A stretch of DNA of 64,000 nt, from NCBI GenBank assembly GCA_963844855.1, contig CAWJQP010000018.1, positions 1 through 64,000 of the forward strand. The letters are read 5' to 3'. The notes under the pieces are model-generated. The model was not told the origin of the DNA, searched no databases, and saw nothing but the letters and a program-made list of their open reading frames with translations. The position numbers and the translations under genes were made by a program. This document shows positions 9,898 through 19,102 of the stretch, one piece after another (within the stretch, counting starts at the first letter, position 1; every line of letters begins with the position of its first letter). Origin of the DNA: DASQDN01 sp963844855 (GTDB lineage Bacteria; Acidobacteriota; Terriglobia; Bryobacterales; Bryobacteraceae).

Positions 9898-10121
9898 TGT
9901 GAGGCTCCTTTACTTGGACCCTTGCACGATCAGAGCCATCTGTGCTGCCCTGGACTTTCATCAAGCCCCGCCATTTCTACGCTTCCCACTTGCGCCATTT
10001 CGCGCACATGGGCCACTCAGCCCAATGTTTCTTAGCAGGGCGGCCTAAAACAGCCCATTTCGAGTGTTTAGGAGACCGATTTTGTGGCTTGTCGCGTGCA
10101 CCCGTCGAAGCGAGGCCGCAC

Positions 10122-10598
10122 ATGAATCAGGAAACTGCAACTAAACCTGGCGACGACGCTCACCACAATATCTTCATACTCGCGGTTGTCACACCCAAGC
10201 ACTCCGCTGAAGTCGAACGTATCCTTTCCCACACGCGGTGGCAAATGCATGCCGTTCCCTCCATTCATGAAGCAATGCAAGCTCTCCAGTCGTTACCGAT
10301 TTCGGTGGTGCTCTGTGAGGACACCGTCTGTGATGGCAAGTGGCTGGATCTCGTCCGGGAAACAGAGCGCCTAAGTCCGCGCCCACAGACAATCGTTCTC
10401 TCCCCGTGCGCAGATGCAACCCTGTGGGCCGAAGTTCTCAATTGCGGTGGATACGACCTGCTCGCGATGCCCCTTGAGCCCAGTGAGCTGTATGCGGTCG
10501 TCCCGATGGCTTGGCGTCAACGGGCTAGTACTGCCAAGACGAGTAATACTTACGCAGCCGCAGGGAGCTTGACGCGGGAACTCACTAATGTGAGCTAA
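10122..10598 (+). CDS. Receiver-like protein with Glu at the phosphosite
   Basis: 158 aa, a single CheY-like fold: IFILAVVTPKHSAEVERIL, then ISVVLCEDTVCDGKW, TIVLSPCADATLWAEVLNCG, and YDLLAMPLEPSELYAVV. The position normally held by the phospho-accepting Asp (end of beta-3, LLD) reads LCE, and the acidic pair near beta-1 is absent (VVTPK), so phosphorylation is doubtful and the protein is better called a pseudo-receiver. The conserved Lys of beta-5 is replaced by Met-Pro. I chose the ATG at 10122 because upstream in-frame codons add unrelated sequence. Divergent from the Usp gene. Confidence 0.75.
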   Translation: MNQETATKPGDDAHHNIFILAVVTPKHSAEVERILSHTRWQMHAVPSIHEAMQALQSLPISVVLCEDTVCDGKWLDLVRETERLSPRPQTIVLSPCADATLWAEVLNCGGYDLLAMPLEPSELYAVVPMAWRQRASTAKTSNTYAAAGSLTRELTNVS

Positions 10599-11046
10599 GG
10601 ATGCGGTGGCTTTGATCGCACACACCCGGGCAGGTCTTATGATCGCGCTTGCCATCGGCTCCGGATTGATTACAGTGACATGCTCACGCGCTCATTGAAA
10701 CCACGGACTGATTCTCAAGCCGGTTAGGCCAATTCTCGCCATCATCACAGGTCATTGGCTAGCCTATTCAGCGCATTGTCAACTTGAGTGGTCAAGGCGC
10801 ATTTGCGGTTTGGAATGCTGGCTTTTTGGGGAATGGCTCAGGCCACTGTAACGGTCCGCCAGACTGCGAAGGATCGCGATCGCAAGAACCGATGATTGCT
10901 AGACCCTCAATAAGTGCCGGTCCACGCGGAATAGATTCTGGACGGCATTTTGGAGCGAGAGATACCGCTGGGCTGCCGTGCGGATTTGAAACGTCGCATT
11001 TGTCGTTCCCGTTGGCGCGTCGGCTGATGCGAGACTTCAGCTCGAT
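10599..11046. other. Gene-poor stretch between receiver gene and IS6
   Basis: About 450 bases with only short, compositionally unconvincing open frames on both strands. I see no RNA gene, terminator with a T-run, or repeat. It ends directly at the left end of the insertion sequence. Confidence 0.5.
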
Positions 11047-11060
11047 GGCTCTGGTGCAAA
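11047..11060 (+). repeat. Left terminal inverted repeat of IS6 element
   Basis: GGCTCTGGTGCAAA, identical to the reverse complement of 11862-11875. No further pairing extends inward. Confidence 0.93.
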
Positions 11061-11090
11061 ACGTGAAGGCCGGTCGTCGATCATGGACAG

Positions 11091-11804
11091 ATGTCACGAT
11101 TGATATCGGTGGAGGAGCTATTCAAGGGACGACACTTTGACCAGGAGATCGTGATTCTCTGCGTCCGTTGGTACTTGAGTTACAAATTGAGCTTTCGAGA
11201 TTTGGTAGCCATGATGGGTGAGCGCGGACTGGGCATTGCCCATACAACCATTCTTCGATGGGTACAGCATTATGCTCCAGAGTTCACAAAGCGATGGAAC
11301 CGCTTTGCTCGCGCGGTGGGTGGATCTTGGAGGATGGATGAAACCTATGTCAAGGTTCGAGGCGAGTGGACGTATTTGTATCGAGCTGTCGACAAGGCCG
11401 GGAAGACGGTCGAGTTCCATCTAAGTCGGAAGCGTGACGTGAATGCAGCCAAAGCGTTCCTGCGCAAGGCAATGAGGAACGAACGAATTCCTGTCAAGAT
11501 CACGCTAGACGCTTATGCCGCCTCACACCGCGCCGTTGCCGACTTGAAAGACAGTGGCGAGTTGCCGAAGCGGGCACAGGTTCGGACGAGCAAGTACTTG
11601 AATAACAGGATTGAACAGGACCACCGGCGAATCAAACAGCGACTGCTTCCAATGCTGGGTTTGAAGAGCTTCCAAACTGCGGCAGTTGTCCTCGGCGGCA
11701 TCGAACTTGCAGAGAAGATTAAGAAGGGCCAGTTCAAGATCGGCAAGCTCGGCGGACATGCGGCGACGATGCCGGCCCTCTGGCGAGCCGCTCTGGCCGC
11801 ATGA
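11091..11804 (+). CDS. IS6-family DDE transposase
   Basis: 237 aa, full length for IS6/IS26/IS240 transposases (about 230-240). N-terminal helix-turn-helix (YKLSFRDLVAMMGERG near 28, HTTILRWVQHYAPEF near 50), then the catalytic core: WRMDETYVKVRGEW (first Asp), ITLDAYAASHRAV (second Asp; DGYAAYH or DKYPA in relatives) and RTSKYLNNRIEQDHRRIKQR containing the catalytic Glu. Intact, so the element may be active. The gene begins 44 nt inside the left repeat; an upstream in-frame ATG is absent. Confidence 0.95.
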   Translation: MSRLISVEELFKGRHFDQEIVILCVRWYLSYKLSFRDLVAMMGERGLGIAHTTILRWVQHYAPEFTKRWNRFARAVGGSWRMDETYVKVRGEWTYLYRAVDKAGKTVEFHLSRKRDVNAAKAFLRKAMRNERIPVKITLDAYAASHRAVADLKDSGELPKRAQVRTSKYLNNRIEQDHRRIKQRLLPMLGLKSFQTAAVVLGGIELAEKIKKGQFKIGKLGGHAATMPALWRAALAA

Positions 11805-11861
11805 GCAGGATCGATCCTTGCTCAATCGACGGAACAGGACCAGAAGGTAGCTGTCTCTGAA

Positions 11862-11875
11862 TTTGCACCAGAGCC
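11862..11875 (-). repeat. Right terminal inverted repeat of IS6 element
   Basis: TTTGCACCAGAGCC on the plus strand, the exact reverse complement of the left end at 11047-11060. Confidence 0.93.
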
Positions 11876-11977
11876 ATTCCTCTCAAGTTGGCTCTTCGCG
11901 CGCCTGAATCCAGACAGAACGCAGTTCTGCCGAAGGTTACCGATCAGGCGGAATGGCAAGTTCTGGTCTTTATTTGC

Positions 11978-12694
11978 CTACTGCTCACCCTTGTAAAAAT
12001 TAGCCAGCCGGTTAGGTTCGTGACAGCTATTGCAGGCGATCTTCGTCGTTTTCATCGACTCCGGCCGCTGCAACATGTCGCGCGCGAATGCGGCATATGG
12101 CGTTCCCTCAAGAGTCGCGACTATGCGTGTCAGGTAGGACCGCGCCAATTCGTCCTGCCCGGAACGAGCTGCGCCTTGAGCTACTCCTGCAAGCACTTCA
12201 CCACGGTGATGGACAGGCATCTTTTCAAACTGTGCTTTCTGTAACTCCTCGAGTTGGAGAAACAGCTCCGTGGACCGCTTATTCGCGGACGCATGCAACT
12301 TCGCCGGCAGTCTATGGCCGAGCGTCGATATCGATCCACCATAGATCGCAAGAACACCAACGTCCTTCGGCGCCTGCTGCACCAGTGACTCGAACGTATC
12401 CACTGCCTCTTTGTAGGCGCGGTCGAACGACGCCGTGTTTCCGCCTTCATAAGCGCGGATGGCGCGGAAGTATTGGGCGCTCGACTTCCAAGCCCTCAGC
12501 CCGGGTGATTTCGAATTACTGGCAAGCAACTCGTCTACCTTGCGCTCGCCGCGGGCGAAGGTTTCCATGTCTCCGTGGAGGTAACCGGCGAAGAGATCCT
12601 CACGCACCCAGATGCTCGGAGAAACATTGTCCGGCTTACTCGCGCCCGACGCGCATAGCGCCACTACCGTAAACAGCAATGCACGCGCCTTCAT
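11978..12694 (-). CDS. Exported protein with C-terminal CxxCH, cytochrome c'-like
   Basis: 238 aa. N-terminal signal peptide (MKARALLFTVVALCASGAS), a helical body with no recognised domain, and a C-terminal haem-c motif, IACNSCHEPNRLANFYKG. A single CxxCH near the C-terminus after a mostly helical body is the arrangement of cytochromes c'/c556, though the body is longer than theirs (about 130 aa), so the family link is tentative. I chose ATG 12694, with AGGAGG upstream, over an upstream ATG at 12760. It is transcribed away from the globin-coupled kinase; a shared response to gas or redox signals is possible but not shown. Confidence 0.65.
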   Translation of the reverse strand: MKARALLFTVVALCASGASKPDNVSPSIWVREDLFAGYLHGDMETFARGERKVDELLASNSKSPGLRAWKSSAQYFRAIRAYEGGNTASFDRAYKEAVDTFESLVQQAPKDVGVLAIYGGSISTLGHRLPAKLHASANKRSTELFLQLEELQKAQFEKMPVHHRGEVLAGVAQGAARSGQDELARSYLTRIVATLEGTPYAAFARDMLQRPESMKTTKIACNSCHEPNRLANFYKGEQ

Positions 12695-12843
12695 AAAGCA
12701 CCCTCCTTTTGTTGGACCGTCTGAAAGTCTAGCGCAAAAAGCGCCGCTGGTGAAAGACATGCATACAGTCGTGCAGCGCGATTCAATCAGGCCCGGGCGA
12801 GATCAACGTCTCCCATTAACCTTGATACTTCAGCCTCATTTAC

Positions 12844-13130
12844 TCACAGAGCATCTGATGAGGCCGTGAACCCGGAGGCGTTTAAGCAGCCGAGAGACCT
12901 GGCCGCTGTTGTCGGGTAGGCATCGACGTAGGCTTTTGTCTGCATGCCATTGATGTTGAACTCGCCGCGCGATGGATCTGAGACAGCACTCACTTTGACG
13001 TTATCGCAGATCTTCCGCAGTTTGCTGCTCGCATCTTTGTAGATGTCGCGGGGATCTTCACGGTAACTTCGATCGCCGGCTTCATTCCGGCCTTCCTCGC
13101 GGCTGGCGTCGCGGAACGGTAGGCTTGCCC
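12844..13130 (-). pseudogene. Open frame without a start codon, possible gene remnant
   Basis: An open minus-strand frame with protein-like composition but no ATG, GTG or TTG before the preceding stop near 13150. It reads REDPRDIYKDASSKLRKICD, NVKVSAVSDPSRGEFNING, MQTKAYVDAYPTTAARSLGC to a stop at 12844. Not recognised. The missing 5' end, next to the divergent kinase gene, suggests a truncated gene; a chance open frame cannot be excluded. Confidence 0.35.
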
Positions 13131-13178
13131 TTTGTAGAGGCGGGGCCGCGATATATTACAACAACCATGGAGGTTCCT

Positions 13179-16100
13179 GTGCAAAACCCAGGCTCCCAGG
13201 AGAGCTTCATCGAAGAGATGAAGCGCTACCTTCATTTCACCGATTCCGACGCGAGTCTATTAAAAACTTTAGCTCCACGAATGACTCGCTATCTGCCGGA
13301 GATGGCGGAACGTTTCTACGCGCAGATCCCTCTTCATCCGGCGGCAAGCCGAGTCTTTACGGGTGGAGAAGAGCAGGTCAACCGGTTAAAGCGAACGTTA
13401 CAGGTCTGGGGCCATGCCCTTTTCAATGGCGTTTACGACGAAAAGTACGCCGAGGATCGCTACCGGATCGGATTCCATCACGTACGCATCGGTCTGGATC
13501 AAAAGTACGTGATCAGCGCGATGAGTGTCGTACGCTCGTTCCTGCTCGACTGTCTTTCTGAGGAGGTTCCCGATCGCGAGGAGAGACTGGTCTACTCTCA
13601 AGCGCTCGGCAAGCTGCTTGATCTCGACTTGAATTTGATGTGCGACTCCTATTTTCGAGCCACAGCGATACAGTCATGGGTCACGGGCGAGGTTGCCGGG
13701 ACTCTCATGCGGCTTCAGGGTGCAGACGATTTCGCCTCCTTTTCATCCAATCTTCTGTCGCGCATCTCTGAATCCATTCCTCTCTTGTATGCGGGTTTCT
13801 ATATTGCCGACGATTCCGGTTCACGGCTGAGTCGTGTGGGCGCTTATGCCCTTCATGGCCCCTGACGCGCCCGCGGAGTTCGCGTTTGGAGAAGGAATGG
13901 TTGGCCAAGCAGCCCTCGAGCGCCGCACTCTTGAACTGTGCTCGACCGTGGATCAGCCGCTTCGGGTTTCTACCGGCATGGGCACTGTAGTCCCCGAAAA
14001 ACTTCTATTCATTCCTGTTCTCCACCTAAACACATCGGTCGCTGTGCTGGAGCTAGCGACCGTGTCGCCTCTCTCCGAGCGCCAGCAGGCTTTGCTCGAT
14101 GCCCTGCTCCCTTCGGTTGCCATGAACGCGGAGGTCCTTTCCGCCAATCTCAAGACCAAGAAGCTTCTCGAGCAAACGAGATTACAGGCAGAGACTTTGG
14201 CTTCGGTGGAGGAACGTTCTCGTCTTATCTTGTCTTCCGTCGAAGAAGGTATCTGCGGTCTCAACACCGAAGGATTGATGGGATTTGTGAATACCGCGGG
14301 CGCCAGGATGTTGGGTTATACGCCGGAGGAACTCATCGACAAACCGATGCACGCATTAATCCACTACGCCTACCCCGACGGTTCTCCATTTCCGAGCGAG
14401 GACTGCAGCATGTACAAGACCGGCCGGGATGGACAGCATCGCCTCGTATCGAACGAAGTACTCTGGCGCAAAGACGGCTCAAGCGTTCCTATCGAATACT
14501 CCACTACACCCATCCTCAAGAACAACGTCGCCGTCGGGACCGTTGTTGCATTCCGTGACATCACACAGCGAATTCGGGCCGAATCGGAACTCCAGGTCGC
14601 GAAGGTGAAAGCCGAAGAGGCTACCGCGGCTAAGTCGATGTTTCTGGCTAACATGAGTCACGAGATTCGCACTCCGATGAATGCCATCATTGGAATGACT
14701 CACCTGGCCCTCAAGACCGACCTCACGCCGAAGCAGCGTGATTACTTAACAAAAGTGCGCTCGGCGGCCGGCACACTTCTGGGAATCATCAACGACATTC
14801 TCGACTTCTCGAAGATCGAGGCGGGCAAACTCGACATCGAAAGTGCTGAATTCCGTCTGGATGACGTTCTCGAAAACCTGTCCACAGTCGTCGGCCAGAA
14901 GGCGCAGGAGAAAGGTCTCGAGTTTCTCATTTCCTCTCAGCCGGGTATTCCATCGAACCTCGTAGGAGATCCACTGCGGTTAGGGCAGATCCTAATCAAT
15001 CTTGTCAGTAATGCGGTGCAGTTCACCAATCGAGGAGAGGTGATTGTCACTGTCGCCGTGGAAGAGCGGCTTCCTGAACGCGTGAAACTGAGCTTTTCGG
15101 TTCGTGATACAGGGATCGGAATGACCTCAGAACAGGTGGCCCGGCTTTTCGAGGCCTTCACGCAAGCCGACACGTCGACGACTCGCAAGTTTGGCGGTAC
15201 GGGGCTGGGACTCTCCATCAGCAAACGTCTGGTGGAGATGATGGGCGGAAACATTCGAGCGGAGAGCGAGACCGGCGTGGGCAGCGTTTTCCGGTTCACC
15301 GCCTGGTTTGGCGCCGTACAGGCCGATCAGGAACGGAAGCGGTTTGTTCCGGATCTGGCAGGGATCCGCGCTCTAGTCGTTGACGACAACGCGCAGGCGC
15401 GCGAGATCCTCTGCGACGCGCTGCGAGGTTTTGCGCTGCGCGCGGACGCCGTGTCCTCAGGACCGGAGGCAATCGAGGCGCTGACCGCCGCCGATTCGAA
15501 GGACCCGTATCATCTCGTCCTGATGGATTGGCATATGCCGGCAATGGATGGATTGCAGGCCAGCGCAATCATTCGGCGTACTCCGCTAAACAACATGCCG
15601 CGCATCATCATGGTAACGGCATTTGGCCGTGAGGATGTTCGCGCTCAAGCCGAACAGATCGGCATGGACGCATACCTCACGAAACCGGTTAATGCATCAG
15701 TGCTCTATGACACCTTGATGGAATTCTTCGGCGCCGCGAACCTGGATGCGTCCTACCCATCCGCGCGCAAAGCGGGCTCCTTGCAGCAATACGACGCTCA
15801 CGGCGTCCGCATTCTGCTTGTGGAGGACAACGAGATGAATCAACAGGTGGCTACCGAACTACTGGAAAGCGCGGGGGCAGCCGTTACGGTTGCCGAACAT
15901 GGCGGCATTTGTTTGAAACTCCTTCGGGAAGGCCCGCAGCCGCCGCCGTTCGACATCATGCTGATGGATCTGCAGATGCCGGACATGGACGGCTTAACGG
16001 CAACACGGCTGTTGCGGGCTGATCCGCGGTACGAGAAGCTTCCCATCGTAGCGATGACAGCACACGCCTTGGTGGAAGAACGCGAACGATGTCTGCAGGC

Positions 16101-16842
16101 GGGAATGAACGACCACATCACAAAACCTATCGATCCGGATGCTTTGTTCGCTACACTGGCACGCTGGACCAGCCGACGCGAGGCGCCTACGACCGTCGCG
16201 CGATCCGAGGCGGCTACGGCCGATGCGACGCTTCCGGAGATCGAGGGTATCGATGTAACGGCCGGCCTGAGGCGGGTGGCGGGAAACACGAAACTCTACG
16301 AAAGCCTGCTGGAGCAGTTCGTGATGAAACAAAGCGATACGGACACGAAAATCCTCGACGCGCTCGGCAAAGGAGATCGGGAGTCCGCTGAAAGGCTGGC
16401 ACATCCTTTGAGGAGCATCGCCGGCAACATCGGCATAAATGGGGTGCAGTCAGCCGCGACAAAGCTCGAGAAGGCGATTGCGCAGAATGATCCTTCTGTG
16501 TCCGCACTCCTCACAGAGTTGAGATTGGCCCTGGAGCTGCAGTTGGCTGCGATTCGGGCGGCGATCCACAAGCCCACCGCTATGGCGACATCACATTCTG
16601 TTGACGCCAATTCTTTTGACGCCAAGGCTGCGAACATCGCGGTAACGCGGTTAATGTCGTTGATCGATGCGAACGACGGCGATGCCGCTGATGCCGTCCA
16701 GAAAGTGGTAGACACCCTCGCTGGAAGGGTCGATCAGAGCAGTCTGGACGATCTTCGCACGGCCTCCAATAGTTTTTATTTCGACAGCGCCTGGACTAAA
16801 TTAAGTCAGATCGCCAATACATGTCATCTGACCATTGGTTAG
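13179..16842 (+). pseudogene. Globin-coupled hybrid sensor histidine kinase, frameshifted
   Basis: Two overlapping frames (to 13865, then 13834-16842) form one protein of about 1,220 aa. Domains in order: sensor globin (about 10-170; proximal haem His in HVRIGL), GAF (about 190-330), PAS (about 345-465), HisKA with NMSHEIRTPMNAIIGM, HATPase (DTGIGM, GGTGLGLSISKRL), receiver 1 (Asp in VLMDWHMPAMDG), receiver 2 (IMLMDLQMPDMDG) and Hpt (His in AHPLRSIAGN). The slip lies at a CCCC run near 13860: frame 1 ends AYALHGP-stop and frame 2 continues DAPAEFAFGEG, so one surplus C explains it. The GTG at 13179 follows GGAGG and is my preferred start. Likely senses O2, NO or CO; 4 nt upstream of the cyclase. 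Confidence 0.88.
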
Positions 16843-16846
16843 CAGA

Positions 16847-17917
16847 ATGGAAGAGAAGAAGCTCCTACTACTCGTCGACGATGCTCCGGAGAACATTCAG
16901 GTCGCGCGGGAGATCCTGAAGGACACATTCAAAACCCGGGTCGCAACGAGCGGGGCAAAGGCTCTCGAGCTTGTCAAGGTCGTACCTTCACCCGACCTGA
17001 TCCTGTTGGATGTCATGATGCCGGAGATGGATGGCTACGAAGTATGCCGCGCGCTCAAGGCCGATCCCTTGACACGCGAGATTCCCGTTATATTTCTCAC
17101 CGCTAAAACCGAAGCAACAGATGAGACCAGGGGCTTTGAGGTCGGGGCCGTTGATTATATTCATAAGCCGTTCTCGCCGCCAGTCGTGATGGCTCGAGTG
17201 CAAACTCATCTGAATCTGCGTGAAACGCGAGAGCAGTTGGCGCGCGAAAAGCACCTTGTGGATCAATTGCTGGACAACATGCTGCCGAACGCGGCCGTCA
17301 ACGAACTCAAGCTAACCGGCAAGGTGGCGCCAAAGCGGTTCGAGAACGTAGCAGTGCTCTTCGTCGACCTGGTCAGTTTCACCGCCTTCTGCGATCGGCA
17401 TACACCGGAAGAGGTGGTGGACAGTCTCGGCGACCTGTTCGTGCTGTTTGAAAAATGCGCAAAGGAGAATGGGCTCGAGAAGATTAAGACTGTCGGTGAT
17501 GCATTCCTCGCGACGGCAGGACTACTGCAACCAGTTCCGGACCCGCTTGGGTCGGCTGTCAATTGCGCCCTTGAGATTGCTTCGTCAACTCCCGGCATCT
17601 CCGATGGCTGGGCGGTTCGCGCAGGCGTGCATTGCGGAGCGGTGATGGCCGGCATAGTGGGTCGCGAGCGTTATCAATTCGATATCTGGGGTGATACGGT
17701 AAACGTGGCGGCGCGTCTCTGTTCGGCGGCGTCACCGCACTCTCTCGCAATGGTGGAAGCCCAAGCTGTAAAGCTTGAGAACAGGCGTGTGTGTTCACGC
17801 GGTGTCGTTGAGCTAAAAGGTAAGGGCGCCGTTCCACTCGTGGAAATATCCGCGCTACTGTCGACACAGAGTGGCGGCACTGGAACGGATGAGTTCAAGC
17901 CCGAGCAGCTACGATGA
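16847..17917 (+). CDS. Receiver domain-class III adenylate/guanylate cyclase
   Basis: About 356 aa. Receiver (1-120): LLLVDDAPENIQV, phospho-Asp in LILLDVMMPEMDGYEV, Lys in DYIHKPFSPP. A short helical linker (RETREQLAREKHLVDQLLDN) leads into a class III cyclase domain (about 165-345): VLFVDLVSFTAF with the first metal Asp, KTVGDAFLATAGL with the second, and FDIWGDTVNVAARLCS around the transition-state residues. Base specificity is uncertain: the positions that distinguish ATP from GTP are K (IKTVGDA) and D (FDIWGD), the adenylate pattern. It starts 4 nt after the kinase stop, so it is very likely the kinase's output. A TTG at 16835 is an alternative start. Confidence 0.92.
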   Translation: MEEKKLLLLVDDAPENIQVAREILKDTFKTRVATSGAKALELVKVVPSPDLILLDVMMPEMDGYEVCRALKADPLTREIPVIFLTAKTEATDETRGFEVGAVDYIHKPFSPPVVMARVQTHLNLRETREQLAREKHLVDQLLDNMLPNAAVNELKLTGKVAPKRFENVAVLFVDLVSFTAFCDRHTPEEVVDSLGDLFVLFEKCAKENGLEKIKTVGDAFLATAGLLQPVPDPLGSAVNCALEIASSTPGISDGWAVRAGVHCGAVMAGIVGRERYQFDIWGDTVNVAARLCSAASPHSLAMVEAQAVKLENRRVCSRGVVELKGKGAVPLVEISALLSTQSGGTGTDEFKPEQLR

Positions 17918-18284
17918 TGTTGCCCTGCGCTTCCAACACGCGTCCGAGCAGTAACACTAGAAGAGCACCCTGTCGCTGCGAATCGCAGCATGCATCGTCC
18001 AGAAAGCTCTCGGGCCCATCTCTTCGTAGACTCCACCGATCATCGTGGCATTCGCTTTTGCCGGCGCGACACGTGATACCAGAGCTAACAGCATAGGCCA
18101 CTAGTAGATAAAGGCAATTCCCGATCCATTGCAATATAGAACCGGCCACATCGGGTGAATCGGCGCGGGTCCGGAGATAACAATCGCGGGTACAAGAATC
18201 GCTTGCCACGATGAGTTAGGCGCCAATTCCGATCTTGCTGAGATCACCTGATTCGGTTGGTGCGAACCTCGATACAATATCGGA
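17918..18284. other. Gene-poor stretch after the cyclase gene
   Basis: About 370 bases. Short frames exist on both strands but none has a recognisable domain or a convincing ribosome site. No terminator with a T-run was seen. Confidence 0.4.
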
Positions 18285-18530
18285 TCTCGGAAAGGCTCTT
18301 TGGAACGATGAACCTGCTGGTTCCTACTTCTCTACAGAGATGTTGAGCGGCAAAGTCGTCGTAGTGACGGGCCAGTGGAATTGCAGTGACACTCGGCAAA
18401 GTAGGCGCCACTGTTTGCATAACTGGACAGATTGTAAAAGGTCAAGCGAATACCGAGAGTACGCCCGGCGACTTTAATAAGGCAGGTGAAATGGTGACGG
18501 CGCGGGCGGTACAGTCGTAACCGTCCGCGC
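18285..18530 (+). pseudogene. Decayed 5' copy of the neighbouring short-chain dehydrogenase
   Basis: This stretch aligns with the upstream region and first 75 codons of the intact gene at 19103. Shared landmarks in the same order are GAAAGGCTCTT before the start, ATGTTGAGCGGCAAAGTCG, GGAATTGC(A/G)GTGACACTCGG, GTAACTGGA versus ATAACTGGA, and GAAATGGT(G/A)ACGGCGCGGGCGG. The copy has lost bases in the glycine motif (TGASRG region), has stops in frame and ends near 18530, where an IS630 remnant begins on the other strand. It is a non-functional duplicate. Confidence 0.8.
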
Positions 18531-18589
18531 ACCCGTCAGAGGGCGAACAGCAGCCGCAGGAACGGCAGGAAACGGAGCAGCCGCCTTAG

Positions 18590-18941
18590 CCGTACGATGC
18601 AAAGTAGCAACAGGAATCGCATGGTGGTGAGAGCGCCTCCGGCCAGCGAGTGTCCGTGCGGCCCTCTGTGTCTATAGTGTATTTCTGGGGTTTACCTGAT
18701 CGCCGTGCGTCGGACAAAGCGGCCAGGCGATCCTTAACAAAACGTTGTCGCCCCTCCCAAACCCACGCTGATCGAGTACCCAGTCGCTGCGCGATGTTCT
18801 CCACTGTTAGGCCTTCATGCGAGAGCCGAATGATGCGCGCCCGCTCCACAGTCCGTTGTTCAGACGGTCTCTTCCGGCGCCATTCCCCAATGTCGTTTCC
18901 TCAGCCTCCGTCAGTTTGATGCGAGCTGGTGATCTAGCCAT
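18590..18941 (-). pseudogene. IS630-family transposase N-terminal remnant
   Basis: Minus-strand reading from ATG 18941: MARSPARIKLTEAEETTL, a frame slip, then EWRRKRPSEQRTVERARII, RLSHEGLTVENIAQRLGT, AWVWEGRQRFVKDRLAALSD and RRSGKPQKYTIDTEGR, before running into unrelated sequence. This is the winged helix-turn-helix N-terminus of IS630-type transposases; the DDE catalytic part is absent. No terminal repeats were identified. It lies between the decayed and intact copies of the dehydrogenase, so it may be linked to that duplication. Confidence 0.75.
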
Positions 18942-19102
18942 GTCATTGGGTATGACTATCAAAGGCTACGTACGCACGTAGATCCTAGTTTCCGAAGGTC
19001 GCGCGAACCGCGCCGAAAGCGGAGGTTGCCAGATAATGAATTGAAATTTGTTTGTCGCATGCCACCAGTAAGGCATCGAACTCAGAAAGGCTCTTCGCAA
19101 CC

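Larger units (their letters stand above)
11047..11875 (+). mobile_element. IS6-family insertion sequence, 829 bp
   Basis: A complete element: one transposase gene bracketed by perfect 14-bp terminal inverted repeats (GGCTCTGGTGCAAA at the left, its reverse complement at the right). The length and single-ORF layout fit IS6. The flanking 8 bp (agctcgat on the left, attcctct on the right) do not match, so there is no visible target duplication. The element separates the stress block from the haem/kinase block. Confidence 0.93.

Noticed and set aside
17895..18209. 104-codon minus-strand frame after the cyclase
   Set aside because: Partly antisense to the cyclase end, no ribosome site or domain.
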